Assembly (NCBI GenBank): GCA_904395335.1
Contig: CAJFNR010000036.1
Coordinates: 1 to 53,713, forward strand
Length of the DNA stretch: 53,713 bases
Source: Candidatus Avimonas narfae
Lineage (GTDB): Bacteria > Bacillota > Clostridia > Oscillospirales > Acutalibacteraceae
Direction of reading: 5' to 3'
In this document: piece by piece, positions 23,965-32,248 of the stretch
Position numbering within the stretch: the stretch's first letter is position 1
Layout of the letters: the number at the start of each line of letters is the position of its first letter
The notes under the pieces: model-generated
Seen by the model: the letters and a program-made list of their open reading frames with translations, nothing else
Databases searched by the model: none
What the model was told of the DNA's origin: nothing
Program-made: the position numbers and the translations under genes

Positions 23965-23995
23965 AAGATCACGGCCTTTTGATTTTGATGTCACC

Positions 23996-24024
23996 AGTAT
24001 AAAACATTTGTTCGAAAATGTCAA
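23996..24024 (-). promoter_or_regulatory. Promoter of the radical-SAM repair operon
   Basis: On the minus strand TTGACA, 17 bases, TATACT: a strong vegetative promoter. Both hexamers are overlapped by LexA-like boxes, the usual layout for SOS repression. Confidence 0.85.
24001..24014 (-). promoter_or_regulatory. LexA-like box 1
   Basis: On the minus strand CGAACAAATGTTTT, one mismatch at the last base to the Gram-positive LexA (DinR) consensus CGAACRNRYGTTYG. It overlaps the -10 hexamer. Confidence 0.65.
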
Positions 24025-24035
24025 ACATATGTTTT
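24022..24035 (-). promoter_or_regulatory. LexA-like box 2
   Basis: On the minus strand AAAACATATGTTTG, two mismatches to the LexA consensus but a near-perfect palindrome. It overlaps the -35 hexamer and lies 21 bases (two helical turns) from box 1. Confidence 0.6.
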
Positions 24036-24217
24036 GCGTTCTTAAAAAACAAAGACCTTCGTGGGGCACGCTCTGTAAGGAAAGTGTCCCACATTTTGTT
24101 TATATGTTTAACGAGCATAGGGTTTTGGCACCAAAATCCTTCATCTTAACTATTTCTTGTTTCAGGGGAAACTTATATGTTATGATGATTTCAGACTGTA
24201 AGGAGAGGATTAAAGAG

Positions 24218-25255
24218 ATGTTCACAAGTATAACGGTATGTCTTGACATGTTTGGTTGTCCAAATCGTTGTAAGCATTGTTGGATTGGACATTCTCCAAA
24301 CGGGAATTTACCAAATGGTGATTTAAAATTTATTGCGGAAAAGTTTCGCCCATTTACAAACTGCTTAACAGTTTATGACTGGTATCGGGAACCAGATTAT
24401 AAAGATAATTACAAAGAACTTTGGGATCTATGCAATAGTCTATCAGATACTCACGAAGAACATTTTGAACTCATCAGCATTTGGCGTATAGTTCGCGACA
24501 AAGAATACGTTAAGTGGCTTTCTTCACTCGGTGTAAAAAAGGCTCAGCTTACTCTGTTCGGAGGTCAGGAAAAAACGGATTATTATACAGGCAGAAAAAA
24601 CGCATACAACGAAATATTAGAAGCCATTGAAATATTACTTGAAAATAGAATTTCTCCCCGCATACAAGTTTTTGTTAACAAAGATAATATTGATGAACTT
24701 TTATTTATTGAACATCTTATAAAAAGCTTAGATTTAGAAAACCGATGCAAATCTTTTGGCGGAGAATTCTCATTTTTTTTGCATCAGGGTTCATGTGACG
24801 GAGAAAACGAAAAACTGTATGCAATCAGAGTAACGCCCGAAGATTTGCAAAAAATCCCACAAACGCTTGTAGAGTATACATTAAAGCATTTTAAAAAAGC
24901 GAATATAGAAGATGTTTTTGGAAAAACAGAACAGGTACTTTACGAAGAACTGATAAATGATAATTCAACAGCAAATTATGTGAGCGAAACTCCCACTTTC
25001 TACATAGATAAAGAGTTTAACGTATATCCGAATGTGGCTCCGCCCGAAACAGCTTGGCTTTTGGGAAATTTAAAAACGGATAGAATAGAAACTGTAATAG
25101 AGAACTATACCGAAAACAAAAGTGTTGCACAGCGCACGCGCCTGTCAGTACCTCTTTGTGACATTGTTAAATCACAAGGCGATAGTAAAAGCCAAAGATT
25201 ATTCAGTAAAGGCGATTATATAGAATATCTGCTAAATAAATATTGTAGGATATGA
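24218..25255 (+). CDS. Radical-SAM protein, AT-rich and probably acquired
   Basis: A 345-residue protein with a radical-SAM cluster CxxxCxxC (Cys14, Cys18, Cys21, in FGCPNRCKHCW). The C-terminal part has the line FYIDKEFNVYPNVAPPETAWLLGNLKTD, which resembles the segment before the auxiliary clusters of SPASM-type proteins, though I count too few cysteines for a full SPASM domain. AAGGAGAGG precedes the ATG at 24218. Its base composition is far more AT-rich than both neighbours (A-ending codons, AAA/GAA/TTT), which suggests transfer. It is transcribed divergently from the LexA-controlled operon and has no partner gene. The substrate is unknown; peptide modification is possible. Confidence 0.8.
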   Translation: MFTSITVCLDMFGCPNRCKHCWIGHSPNGNLPNGDLKFIAEKFRPFTNCLTVYDWYREPDYKDNYKELWDLCNSLSDTHEEHFELISIWRIVRDKEYVKWLSSLGVKKAQLTLFGGQEKTDYYTGRKNAYNEILEAIEILLENRISPRIQVFVNKDNIDELLFIEHLIKSLDLENRCKSFGGEFSFFLHQGSCDGENEKLYAIRVTPEDLQKIPQTLVEYTLKHFKKANIEDVFGKTEQVLYEELINDNSTANYVSETPTFYIDKEFNVYPNVAPPETAWLLGNLKTDRIETVIENYTENKSVAQRTRLSVPLCDIVKSQGDSKSQRLFSKGDYIEYLLNKYCRI

Positions 25256-25277
25256 ATACAAGCTGTTTTCATGCAAT

Positions 25278-25312
25278 AGGGACACTGCCTATTTATGGCA
25301 ATGTCCCTTTGT
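25278..25312. terminator. Hairpin terminator between radical-SAM gene and spoIIR
   Basis: AGGGACACTGCC pairs with GGCAATGTCCCT around a 7-base AT loop (one C/A mismatch), with TTTGTT after it on the plus strand. It lies between convergent genes. Confidence 0.6.
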
Positions 25313-25357
25313 TCCCTTACGAAGTGTCTCCTTTCAAAGGTCTTTGTTTGTGGCAAA

Positions 25358-26014
25358 TCAGGCCGGGGTGGATTCGGGCTGGCCGAACCAACCGCTGATG
25401 CGATGGCACAGGTCCTCGAATATCTCCACGATTTTGAACCGCACCTCGTATTTTCCCGGTTCGGTGACGATTTCCTCTTGCTCCGGATCCAGCACATCGT
25501 CCAGAGTGGCACTATCCCCGGACTCCTGAGCAGCGGAAACGCACAACGGAGGGAAGACGACGCACCACCAGTTGCGCCCGGCGCCTTCTCCGATGACGAT
25601 ACGCACGGCGTCGTACATGCCGGCGGGAAGAGTGACGGATTCGCCGCCATTTACGCCGTCATAAAAGCGGGTGGTGAAATACATGTTACACAGGGAGATT
25701 TCCACATCGTAGTCATAGCCGGCGTCGGCGATGATCTGCCGGGCCGTTTTCTCCAGAAGAGGCAGCTGTTCCCGGGCTCGTTCCAGGGCCTCGCTTTCAT
25801 CTTCAGCGCCGTCGAACATCCCGGCGGAGGCGGCCACCACTGCATCCCGCACCTGCAGCTTGAGCTGCTGGTCCTCTTCGCTGTCGGAATTGGCCAGGAT
25901 GTGCAGGCGCAGCACCCGTTCCCGGATCCGCCCGCATTCGCCGGCGAAGCCGCACAAAGAAAAGGTCAGGGCCAGCACCAAGGCCATGGCAACTGCTTTA
26001 ATCAATCGGGACAT
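25358..26014 (-). CDS. spoIIR: Stage II sporulation protein R
   Basis: Secreted signal protein made in the forespore that triggers SpoIIGA to cleave pro-sigma-E in the mother cell. The 218 residues start with a signal sequence or anchor (about 1-27). Family blocks follow: RVLRLHILANSDSEEDQQLKLQVRDAV, NMYFTTRFYDG, LPAGMYDAVRIVIGEGAGRNWWCVVFPPLC. The length fits the family. The presence of this gene is good evidence that the organism sporulates. A sigma-F promoter is expected upstream but I could not define one. Confidence 0.96.
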   Translation of the reverse strand: MSRLIKAVAMALVLALTFSLCGFAGECGRIRERVLRLHILANSDSEEDQQLKLQVRDAVVAASAGMFDGAEDESEALERAREQLPLLEKTARQIIADAGYDYDVEISLCNMYFTTRFYDGVNGGESVTLPAGMYDAVRIVIGEGAGRNWWCVVFPPLCVSAAQESGDSATLDDVLDPEQEEIVTEPGKYEVRFKIVEIFEDLCHRISGWFGQPESTPA

Positions 26015-26154
26015 AGGTTCCGCCGTCCTTTCGTAGGTGAATGGAAAATGCTGGAGTGGATACCACCAGTATGGACGGCGCGCAGCAGCTTAATCAGCGG
26101 GGAGAGAAAATTTGAAAAATGCGGAACGGAATCTCCGGGTGCCGGTTAGCGGGA

Positions 26155-27786
26155 TTACCCAATACGATCCACCCGGTCTCGGTCGTAAACCGCGTACATA
26201 ATGTTGGTGGCGTGGTCGGATACGCGCTCCAAGTCGGTGAGGATATCCACGAAGATCATCCCCACCTCCGGGGAACATTCCAGCTTGTTGAGGCGGGCGA
26301 CATGGTGGGAGCGCAGGGTCAGCACCAAACCGTCGATTTCCTCCTCCTGTTCCGCGATGGTGTTGGCAGCGTCCTTGTCCGGCTTGCAGCCCATAAAAAA
26401 GGTGATGGATTCGTCGATGATCTTTTGGACACGGCCGCACATGTCGCGCAGCTCGTTTTTGGCGTTTTCTGAGAAAGGCAATCCGTTTTCAAAGTGGCTA
26501 GAGTATTCCAGGATGTTTTCTGCGTGGTCGCCTACTCGTTCCAGATCGTTGACCACGTGGAAGAGGGAGCCGATCAGACGGTTGTCCTCCTCCGTCAGAT
26601 CCAAGGCATGGATCTTGACCAGGTAGCCGGTAATGGTGTGGTTCAGGAAATTCAGCACCTGCTCATTCTGAAGAATCTGCTGCCGTATCTCCTTGTCCGG
26701 CTTAAAAAACACCTGTACGGCTAGGGAAAAGTTGCGGGAAGCGATACGAGCCATCCGTTCCACTTCCTTGAGCACCTGAGCCACGGCGATAGGCGGCGTT
26801 TGTAGGATACGCTCATCCAGGAAATGCAGCCGCATTTCCTCGTAATCCGTTTCCTTACCCGGCACCAACCGAGAGGCCAGCTTGACCAGAAGCTGGGCAA
26901 AGGGCAGCATGATCAACGTGGACACAACATTGAATATAATATGGGCTATGCTGATCTGCATTTTGGGATCGGAGGTCAGTGACTCGATGAACGGGACATA
27001 AGGCAGCAGCAAGGTGACGGGGATAAAGATCAGGGTGCCGATGATGTTGAACAGCAGATGGATGACGGCAGCCCGCTTGCCCGCGCGGTTGGTGCCGATG
27101 GAGGCCAGCAGCGCGGTGGCGCAGGTGCCGATATTCTGACCGAACAGGATGAAGATAACGCCTCCCAAATCCACTACGCCGCTGGCGGCCATGGCCTGTA
27201 CGATGCCGACGGAGGCGGAAGAGGATTGGATGACGGCGGTGAGTACCGCGCCCGCCAAAATGCCCAGGACAGGGTTGGAGAATTTGACCATCAGCTCGGC
27301 AAATTCCGGCACATCCTTGAGCGGCGCCATAGCGCTGGACATGGTGTCCATACCGGTGAATAGCAGACCGAAGCCAATAATTACCGCGCCCACCTGTTGC
27401 ACCATTTTTCGCTTGAACACCATCATCATGAACACACCGATAAAAATGGCAATGGGTGCCAGATAGCTGATTTTCAGGCCGATCAAAAAACTGGTGACGG
27501 TGGTGCCGATATTGGCGCCCATAATGACATATACAGCCTGCTCCAGCTTGAGAAGGCCGGCGTTGAGGAAGCCCACCACCATGACAGTGGTGGCGGAGGA
27601 GGACTGAATGGCGCCTGTGACCACGACGCCCACCAACACCCCCAGCAGAGGATTGGAGGTCAGCTTTTCCAATAGCCCCCTCAGCTTGGAACCGGCTACC
27701 AGTTCCAGGCTTTCTCCCATCATTTTCATTCCGAACAGGAACATCCCCAGACCGCCGATCAGGGAAATGATGTGTGTAATGTCCAC
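26155..27786 (-). CDS. Na/Pi cotransporter family protein with PhoU domain
   Basis: A 543-residue membrane protein. The first 310 residues hold two inverted repeats of the Na/Pi cotransporter family, each with the QSSSA signature (residues 61-67 and 187-191). Residues about 340-540 form a cytosolic PhoU-like four-helix region. It probably imports or exports phosphate driven by sodium; in bacteria some relatives are exporters. The start is a GTG at 27786 with GGAGGG 6 bases upstream. The promoter at 27922-27950 is strong. No Pho-box was recognised. Confidence 0.92.
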   Translation of the reverse strand: MDITHIISLIGGLGMFLFGMKMMGESLELVAGSKLRGLLEKLTSNPLLGVLVGVVVTGAIQSSSATTVMVVGFLNAGLLKLEQAVYVIMGANIGTTVTSFLIGLKISYLAPIAIFIGVFMMMVFKRKMVQQVGAVIIGFGLLFTGMDTMSSAMAPLKDVPEFAELMVKFSNPVLGILAGAVLTAVIQSSSASVGIVQAMAASGVVDLGGVIFILFGQNIGTCATALLASIGTNRAGKRAAVIHLLFNIIGTLIFIPVTLLLPYVPFIESLTSDPKMQISIAHIIFNVVSTLIMLPFAQLLVKLASRLVPGKETDYEEMRLHFLDERILQTPPIAVAQVLKEVERMARIASRNFSLAVQVFFKPDKEIRQQILQNEQVLNFLNHTITGYLVKIHALDLTEEDNRLIGSLFHVVNDLERVGDHAENILEYSSHFENGLPFSENAKNELRDMCGRVQKIIDESITFFMGCKPDKDAANTIAEQEEEIDGLVLTLRSHHVARLNKLECSPEVGMIFVDILTDLERVSDHATNIMYAVYDRDRVDRIG

Positions 27787-27921
27787 TTAGCACCCTCCAC
27801 TTATTTTCTTATCCCATCCCAAGGGGAGATGGCCGGGAGCAGGCTGCCGCTGTCAGAACCCTGTCTCCGGTCCCATATGAGACGTGTTCGCCGTTGTTCG
27901 ACAAAAGGACAAATCAAAATT

Positions 27922-27950
27922 AGTATACCCGACGCCTGTAAAAAAAGCAA
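27922..27950 (-). promoter_or_regulatory. Promoter of the Na/Pi cotransporter gene
   Basis: On the minus strand TTGCTT, 17 bases, TATACT; the transcript would have a leader of about 130 bases. Confidence 0.75.
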
Positions 27951-28055
27951 TACAAGGGGATCCGGCATTGCTGGGAGACATTACTATTTCCTATGGGAAA
28001 AGACAGCGGTTTTGAGCATATACTATACGCAAAATATACGAAGGAGGGATCCCTC

Positions 28056-28196
28056 GTGGATTGGCGCATCGGTACCCGGGCAGCGATGGAGTGGGCGAAA
28101 AAGAAAGGGAGAGAACACAGGGAAAGAAAAGAAGCGGTGAGAAGAAATACATCGTATGGCGAAAACACCCCCGGTTATCCGCCGGACTCCCATTGA
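28056..28196 (+). CDS. Possible 46-residue basic protein
   Basis: A GTG with a very good site (GAAGGAGGG, 7 bases away) opens a 46-codon frame. The product begins VDWRIGTRAAMEWAKKKGRE and is strongly charged, mostly Lys, Arg and Glu, probably one amphipathic helix followed by an unstructured tail. There is no signal or membrane segment, and I do not recognise it. A possible promoter (TTGAGC 28012-28017, TATACG 28035-28040) is too close to the ribosome site to convince. It may be a real small protein or chance. Confidence 0.35.
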   Translation: MDWRIGTRAAMEWAKKKGREHRERKEAVRRNTSYGENTPGYPPDSH

Positions 28197-28349
28197 GTGG
28201 GGACAGCAGCCTCTCGCATCCCAACGTTTCTTGTTCCGAGGACATGCATGAATAAAAGAATAAATATACATTTTATGAGTGGGGTTCTGCATATTGCATG
28301 GGCGGCATTTTCGGAATAACGGTGGATGATGCCACAGATATTGGGCACA

Positions 28350-28377
28350 TTGACAAAAAACACGCAGGAAGCATAAT
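28350..28377 (+). promoter_or_regulatory. Upstream arg promoter (P1)
   Basis: TTGACA (28350-28355), 16 bases, CATAAT (28372-28377). The spacer word AAAAACACGCAGGA is repeated in P2, so the two promoters arose by duplication. Its -10 lies inside the ArgR-like palindrome. Confidence 0.65.
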
Positions 28378-28383
28378 TATGCG
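28370..28383 (+). promoter_or_regulatory. ArgR-like operator of the arginine operon
   Basis: AGCATAATTATGCG contains the perfect 12-base palindrome GCATAATTATGC and matches 12 of 14 positions of the ArgR/AhrC box TGMATWWWWATKCA. It covers the -10 of P1 and lies 10 bases before the -35 of P2. Repression by arginine-bound ArgR is the natural reading. Confidence 0.65.
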
Positions 28384-28392
28384 ATTCGGGGC

Positions 28393-28421
28393 TTGAAAAA
28401 CACGCAGGAGGTGCGTATAAT
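28393..28421 (+). promoter_or_regulatory. Main arg promoter (P2)
   Basis: TTGAAA (28393-28398), 17 bases, perfect TATAAT (28416-28421), 56 bases before argG. Confidence 0.88.
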
Positions 28422-28477
28422 GGTGCTATCGAAAAAAGGGCGGCCGACGTCCGCAACGGTAAAAGGAGCGATCGGAC

Positions 28478-29692
28478 ATGGAAAACCAGATCAAAAAAGT
28501 AGTGCTCGCGTATTCGGGCGGGCTGGATACCTCCATCATCATCCCGTGGCTGAAGGAAAACTACAACAACTGCGAGGTGATCGCGGTGGCCGCCGACGTG
28601 GGTCAGGGCAAGGAGCTGTCCGGCCTGGAAGAGAAGGCCAAGAAAACCGGCGCTTCCAAGCTGTACATTGAGGACCTGCGCCAGGAATTTGTGGAAGAGT
28701 ACATATTCCCCACCATCAAGGCGGGGGCCGTTTATGAGAACCAGTACCTGCTGGGCACCTCCTTTGCCCGGCCCATCATCGCCAAACGGCTGGTGGAAAT
28801 CGCCAAAAAGGAAGGCGCGGATGCCATTGCCCACGGCTGCACCGGCAAGGGCAACGACCAGGTGCGGTTCGAGCTGGCTATCAAGGCCTACGCCCCCAAA
28901 ATGAAGATCATTGCCCCGTGGCGGACCTGGGAGCTGAAGTCCCGGGATGAGGAGATCGACTACGCGGAGGCGCACAACGTGCCGCTGAACATCGACCGGA
29001 CCACCAACTATTCCAAGGACAAGAATTTGTGGCACCTGTCCCACGAGGGACTGGATCTGGAGGACCCGGCCAACGAGCCCAAATACGACGAGATCCTGGA
29101 GATGGGCGTCACCCCGGAAAAAGCGCCGGATAAGCCCACCTATATCACCTTGTCCTTTGAAAAGGGCATCCCGGTGGCCCTGGACGGCGAAAAGCTGGAC
29201 GGCGTTACGCTAATCGAAAAGCTCAACAAGCTGGGCGGCGACAACGGCATCGGTATTGTGGACATGGTGGAAAACCGGCTGGTGGGCATGAAGAGCCGCG
29301 GCGTGTATGAGACCCCTGGCGGAACCATCCTGTACAAGGCCCACGAAGCGCTGGAAACCCTGACCTTGGACCGGGACACCCAGCATTACAAGCAGCAGCA
29401 GGTGGCGGGCAAGTTCAGCGAGCTGGTCTATTTCGGCCAGTGGTATACCCCCCTGCGGGAGGCGCTGTCCGCCTTTGTGGACACCACCCAGGAAAAGGTT
29501 ACCGGCGAGGTGAAACTCAAGCTGTACAAGGGCAACATGATCCTGGCCGGCATCACCTCCCCCTACTCCCTCTACGATGAGGAAGTGGCCACCTTCGGCG
29601 AGGATGAGGTATACGATCAGATGGATTCCCAGGGCTTCATCAACCTGTTCGGGCTGCCCATCAAGGTGCAGGCCCTGAAGGAAGGCCGCTGA
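28478..29692 (+). CDS. argG: Argininosuccinate synthase
   Basis: Condenses citrulline and aspartate with ATP, the seventh step of arginine synthesis. The 404 residues show the N-type ATP pyrophosphatase loop AYSGGLDTS (11-19), then [13 protein letters not shown] and the citrulline-site block ARPIIAK. AAGGAG lies 10 bases before the ATG. It is the first gene of a seven-gene operon (argGHCJBDF), 84 bases ahead of argH; the gap holds a small GC hairpin (GGCGGAG/CTCCGCC, 29721-29737) without a clear T-run. Confidence 0.98.
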   Translation: MENQIKKVVLAYSGGLDTSIIIPWLKENYNNCEVIAVAADVGQGKELSGLEEKAKKTGASKLYIEDLRQEFVEEYIFPTIKAGAVYENQYLLGTSFARPIIAKRLVEIAKKEGADAIAHGCTGKGNDQVRFELAIKAYAPKMKIIAPWRTWELKSRDEEIDYAEAHNVPLNIDRTTNYSKDKNLWHLSHEGLDLEDPANEPKYDEILEMGVTPEKAPDKPTYITLSFEKGIPVALDGEKLDGVTLIEKLNKLGGDNGIGIVDMVENRLVGMKSRGVYETPGGTILYKAHEALETLTLDRDTQHYKQQQVAGKFSELVYFGQWYTPLREALSAFVDTTQEKVTGEVKLKLYKGNMILAGITSPYSLYDEEVATFGEDEVYDQMDSQGFINLFGLPIKVQALKEGR

Positions 29693-29776
29693 TCCCCTGC
29701 GCGATAAATCCTGCGGCTGAGGCGGAGACGCTCCGCCCCGGCCGCTCCCCATTTTTGACGATAAAGGACGGATGGT

Positions 29777-31150
29777 ATGAAGCTGTGGGCTGGGCGCTTC
29801 CACAAGGAGCTGGACGACAAGGTAAACGATTTCAATTCCTCCATTGCCTTCGATTCCCGGATGTTCCGGGAGGATATCGCGGGTAGCATGGCCCACGCCG
29901 CCATGCTGTGCCGCCAGGGCGTGCTGTCGCAGGAGGACGGCCGCGCTATCCGGGACGGGTTGGCGGGCATACTGGCTGATATCGAGGAGGGCCGGCTGGC
30001 CATCGATCCCACGGCGGAGGATATCCATACCTTCGTGGAGGGGGAGCTGACCACCCGCATCGGTGACGCGGGCAAGCGCCTGCACACTGGGCGCAGCCGC
30101 AATGATCAGGTGGCGTTGGACCTGCGCCTGTATCTGAAAAATGCCGTGCCTCCGCTGCGGGATAAGGTGACGGAGCTGATCCGTGTGCTGTGCGATAAGG
30201 CGGAGGCGTATGCCGACGCCATCATGCCGGGCTACACCCACCTGCAGCGGGCCCAACCCATCACTTTCGGCCATCACCTGATGGCCTATGCCGAAATGCT
30301 ACTGCGGGACCGCGGACGCCTGGACGACGCGGTGAAGCGGATGAACGTGTCCCCGCTGGGCAGCGGAGCCCTGGCTTCCACCACCTATCCCCTGGACCGG
30401 GAGTCGGCGGCGCAGGAGATGGGTTTTGACGGCGTGACGGCCAATTCCCTGGACGGCGTATCCGACCGGGACTACGCGGTGGAGTTGTTGTCCGCCCTGT
30501 CGCTAATCATGGTGCATCTGTCCCGGTTCTCCGAGGAGATCATTCTCTGGTGTTCCTGGGAATTCAAATTTATCGAGCTGGACGACGCCTATTCCACCGG
30601 CTCCTCCATCATGCCCCAGAAGAAAAACCCCGACATCGCCGAGCTGGTGCGAGGAAAATCGGGCCGGGTATTCGGCGACCTGACCGCCCTGCTCACCATG
30701 CTCAAGGGGTTGCCCCTGGCCTACAACAAGGACATGCAGGAGGACAAGGAGGCCGTTTTCGATGCGCTGGATACGGTGAATTTGTGCCTGACGGTTTTCG
30801 CCCCCATGGTGGAGACCATGAAGGTGCTGCCGGACAATATGCGCCGGGCGGCAGCGGGGGGCTTCATCAATGCCACCGACTGCGCTGATTATCTGGTGGG
30901 CAAAGGGTTGCCTTTCCGCGACGCCTACAAGGCCACCGGCGAGCTGGTGGCCCGGTGCATTGACCGGGGGCTGACTCTGGAAACCCTGCCCCTGGAGGAA
31001 TACCGGCAGGTGTGCCCCCTGTTCGACGAGGGGGTCTTCGAAGCCATTTCCCTGGAGCGCTGCGCGGCCCTGCGCCGCGTGTACGGCGGCCCGGCCCCGG
31101 ACAACGTCCGGGCCCAGGTGAAGCGGGTGCGCGGCCTGCTGCAGGCGTAA
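29777..31150 (+). CDS. argH: Argininosuccinate lyase
   Basis: Splits argininosuccinate into arginine and fumarate, the last step of the pathway. The 457 residues contain the superfamily signature GSSIMPQKKNPD near residue 275, with the flexible catalytic-serine loop, plus TGRSRNDQVALDLR and PGYTHLQRAQP. The start is ATG 29777 after AAAGGACGG. argC follows 27 bases later. Confidence 0.98.
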   Translation: MKLWAGRFHKELDDKVNDFNSSIAFDSRMFREDIAGSMAHAAMLCRQGVLSQEDGRAIRDGLAGILADIEEGRLAIDPTAEDIHTFVEGELTTRIGDAGKRLHTGRSRNDQVALDLRLYLKNAVPPLRDKVTELIRVLCDKAEAYADAIMPGYTHLQRAQPITFGHHLMAYAEMLLRDRGRLDDAVKRMNVSPLGSGALASTTYPLDRESAAQEMGFDGVTANSLDGVSDRDYAVELLSALSLIMVHLSRFSEEIILWCSWEFKFIELDDAYSTGSSIMPQKKNPDIAELVRGKSGRVFGDLTALLTMLKGLPLAYNKDMQEDKEAVFDALDTVNLCLTVFAPMVETMKVLPDNMRRAAAGGFINATDCADYLVGKGLPFRDAYKATGELVARCIDRGLTLETLPLEEYRQVCPLFDEGVFEAISLERCAALRRVYGGPAPDNVRAQVKRVRGLLQA

Positions 31151-31177
31151 CGATTTGACCGGACGGGAGAGACGAGT

Positions 31178-32212
31178 ATGATAAAGGCGGGAATTCTGGG
31201 AGCCACCGGCTATGCCGGGCTGGAGCTGACGCGGCTGCTGCTGCGCCACCCTCAGGCACAGGTGGCGGCGGTGGGCTCCGTTTCCTTTGAAGGAAAAAAG
31301 CTCTACGAGGTGTATCCCAGCCTGCGGGAGATCTGCGGGCTGGAGTGCAAAAACGCCGACGCGGTGCTGGCGGCCTCCGACGTGGTGTTCGCCGCTTTGC
31401 CCCACGGGCTGTCTCAGGAGACGGCGGCCCAATGTGCGGCGCAGGGAAAGAAATTCATCGATCTGGGGGCGGATTTCCGCCTGGATGATCCGGAGGTATA
31501 TGAGAAGTGGTACGGCTGTGAGGCCGTACATCCCGAGCTGCATCAGCGGGCAGTATACGGCCTGCCCGAGTTGTTCCGGGAGGCGATCCGGGGCACCGAC
31601 ATCGTGGGTAATCCGGGCTGCTATCCCACCAGCGTGGCGCTGGGCCTGGCCCCGGCCCTGCGGGCGGGAGCCGTAGAGACGGAGGGGCTGGTGGTGGATG
31701 CCAAATCCGGCACCACCGGCGCTGGGCGCGGTTTGGCGCAGAACACCCACTTTCCCGACTGCAACGAGGCGTTTTCCGCCTATAAGGTGGCGGCTCACCG
31801 GCACACGCCGGAGATCGAACAGACGCTGACCCGGGTGGCGGGGAAAAGGGCCACCGTCACCTTTGTTCCCCATCTGCTGCCGGTGAACCGGGGCATCCTG
31901 TCCACCATCTACGCCCGGCTGAAGCCCGGCTTTTCCCTGGAAACCGTCCGGGGACTGTACGAGGACGCCTACCGTGGGGAACCCTTTGTCCGGGTGCTGC
32001 CCGCCGGGGCGGCGGTCAACATCCGGGACGTTCGCTGCTCCAACTACTGCGATATCCAGCTGTATGAGGACCCGCACACCGGTTTGCTTATTGTCACCGC
32101 CGTCATCGACAACATGGTCAAGGGCGCAGCGGGTCAGGCGATCCAGAATATGAACCTACTGTTCGGCCTGCCGGAGACCACGGGGCTGGATATGATCCCC
32201 CCGGCGTTTTGA
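31178..32212 (+). CDS. argC: N-acetyl-gamma-glutamyl-phosphate reductase
   Basis: NADPH-dependent reductase forming N-acetylglutamate semialdehyde. The 344 residues have GATGYAGLELTRLL at the start (dinucleotide fold) and the active-site Cys148 in GNPGCYPTS. The later HRHTPEIEQ holds the conserved His. It is the long type-1 form. argJ follows 36 bases later. Confidence 0.98.
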   Translation: MIKAGILGATGYAGLELTRLLLRHPQAQVAAVGSVSFEGKKLYEVYPSLREICGLECKNADAVLAASDVVFAALPHGLSQETAAQCAAQGKKFIDLGADFRLDDPEVYEKWYGCEAVHPELHQRAVYGLPELFREAIRGTDIVGNPGCYPTSVALGLAPALRAGAVETEGLVVDAKSGTTGAGRGLAQNTHFPDCNEAFSAYKVAAHRHTPEIEQTLTRVAGKRATVTFVPHLLPVNRGILSTIYARLKPGFSLETVRGLYEDAYRGEPFVRVLPAGAAVNIRDVRCSNYCDIQLYEDPHTGLLIVTAVIDNMVKGAAGQAIQNMNLLFGLPETTGLDMIPPAF

Positions 32213-32248
32213 TCCGGGGGCATTCCAAAGGATAAAGAGGGATTGTGT

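Larger units (their letters stand above)
27787..28477. other. Divergent region before argG
   Basis: About 690 bases. On the minus strand it carries the promoter of the Na/Pi gene; on the plus strand a possible 46-codon frame (28056-28196) and, at the right end, the duplicated arg promoters with an ArgR-like palindrome. The stretch 28200-28345 shows nothing recognisable. Confidence 0.6.

Noticed and set aside
28175-29044. Long minus-strand frame covering the start of argG and its promoter
   Set aside because: It would overlap the arg promoters and most of the first half of argG. Its amino acid pattern is that of a reverse shadow of a GC-rich gene.
29721-29737. GC hairpin between argG and argH as a terminator
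   Set aside because: The stem is short and the next Ts are over 10 bases away. The operon is more likely continuous.
30503-32077. A 524-codon minus-strand frame across argH and argC
   Set aside because: Length alone is due to high GC. It is antisense to two certain enzymes and shows only Gln/His/Gly-rich shadow composition.
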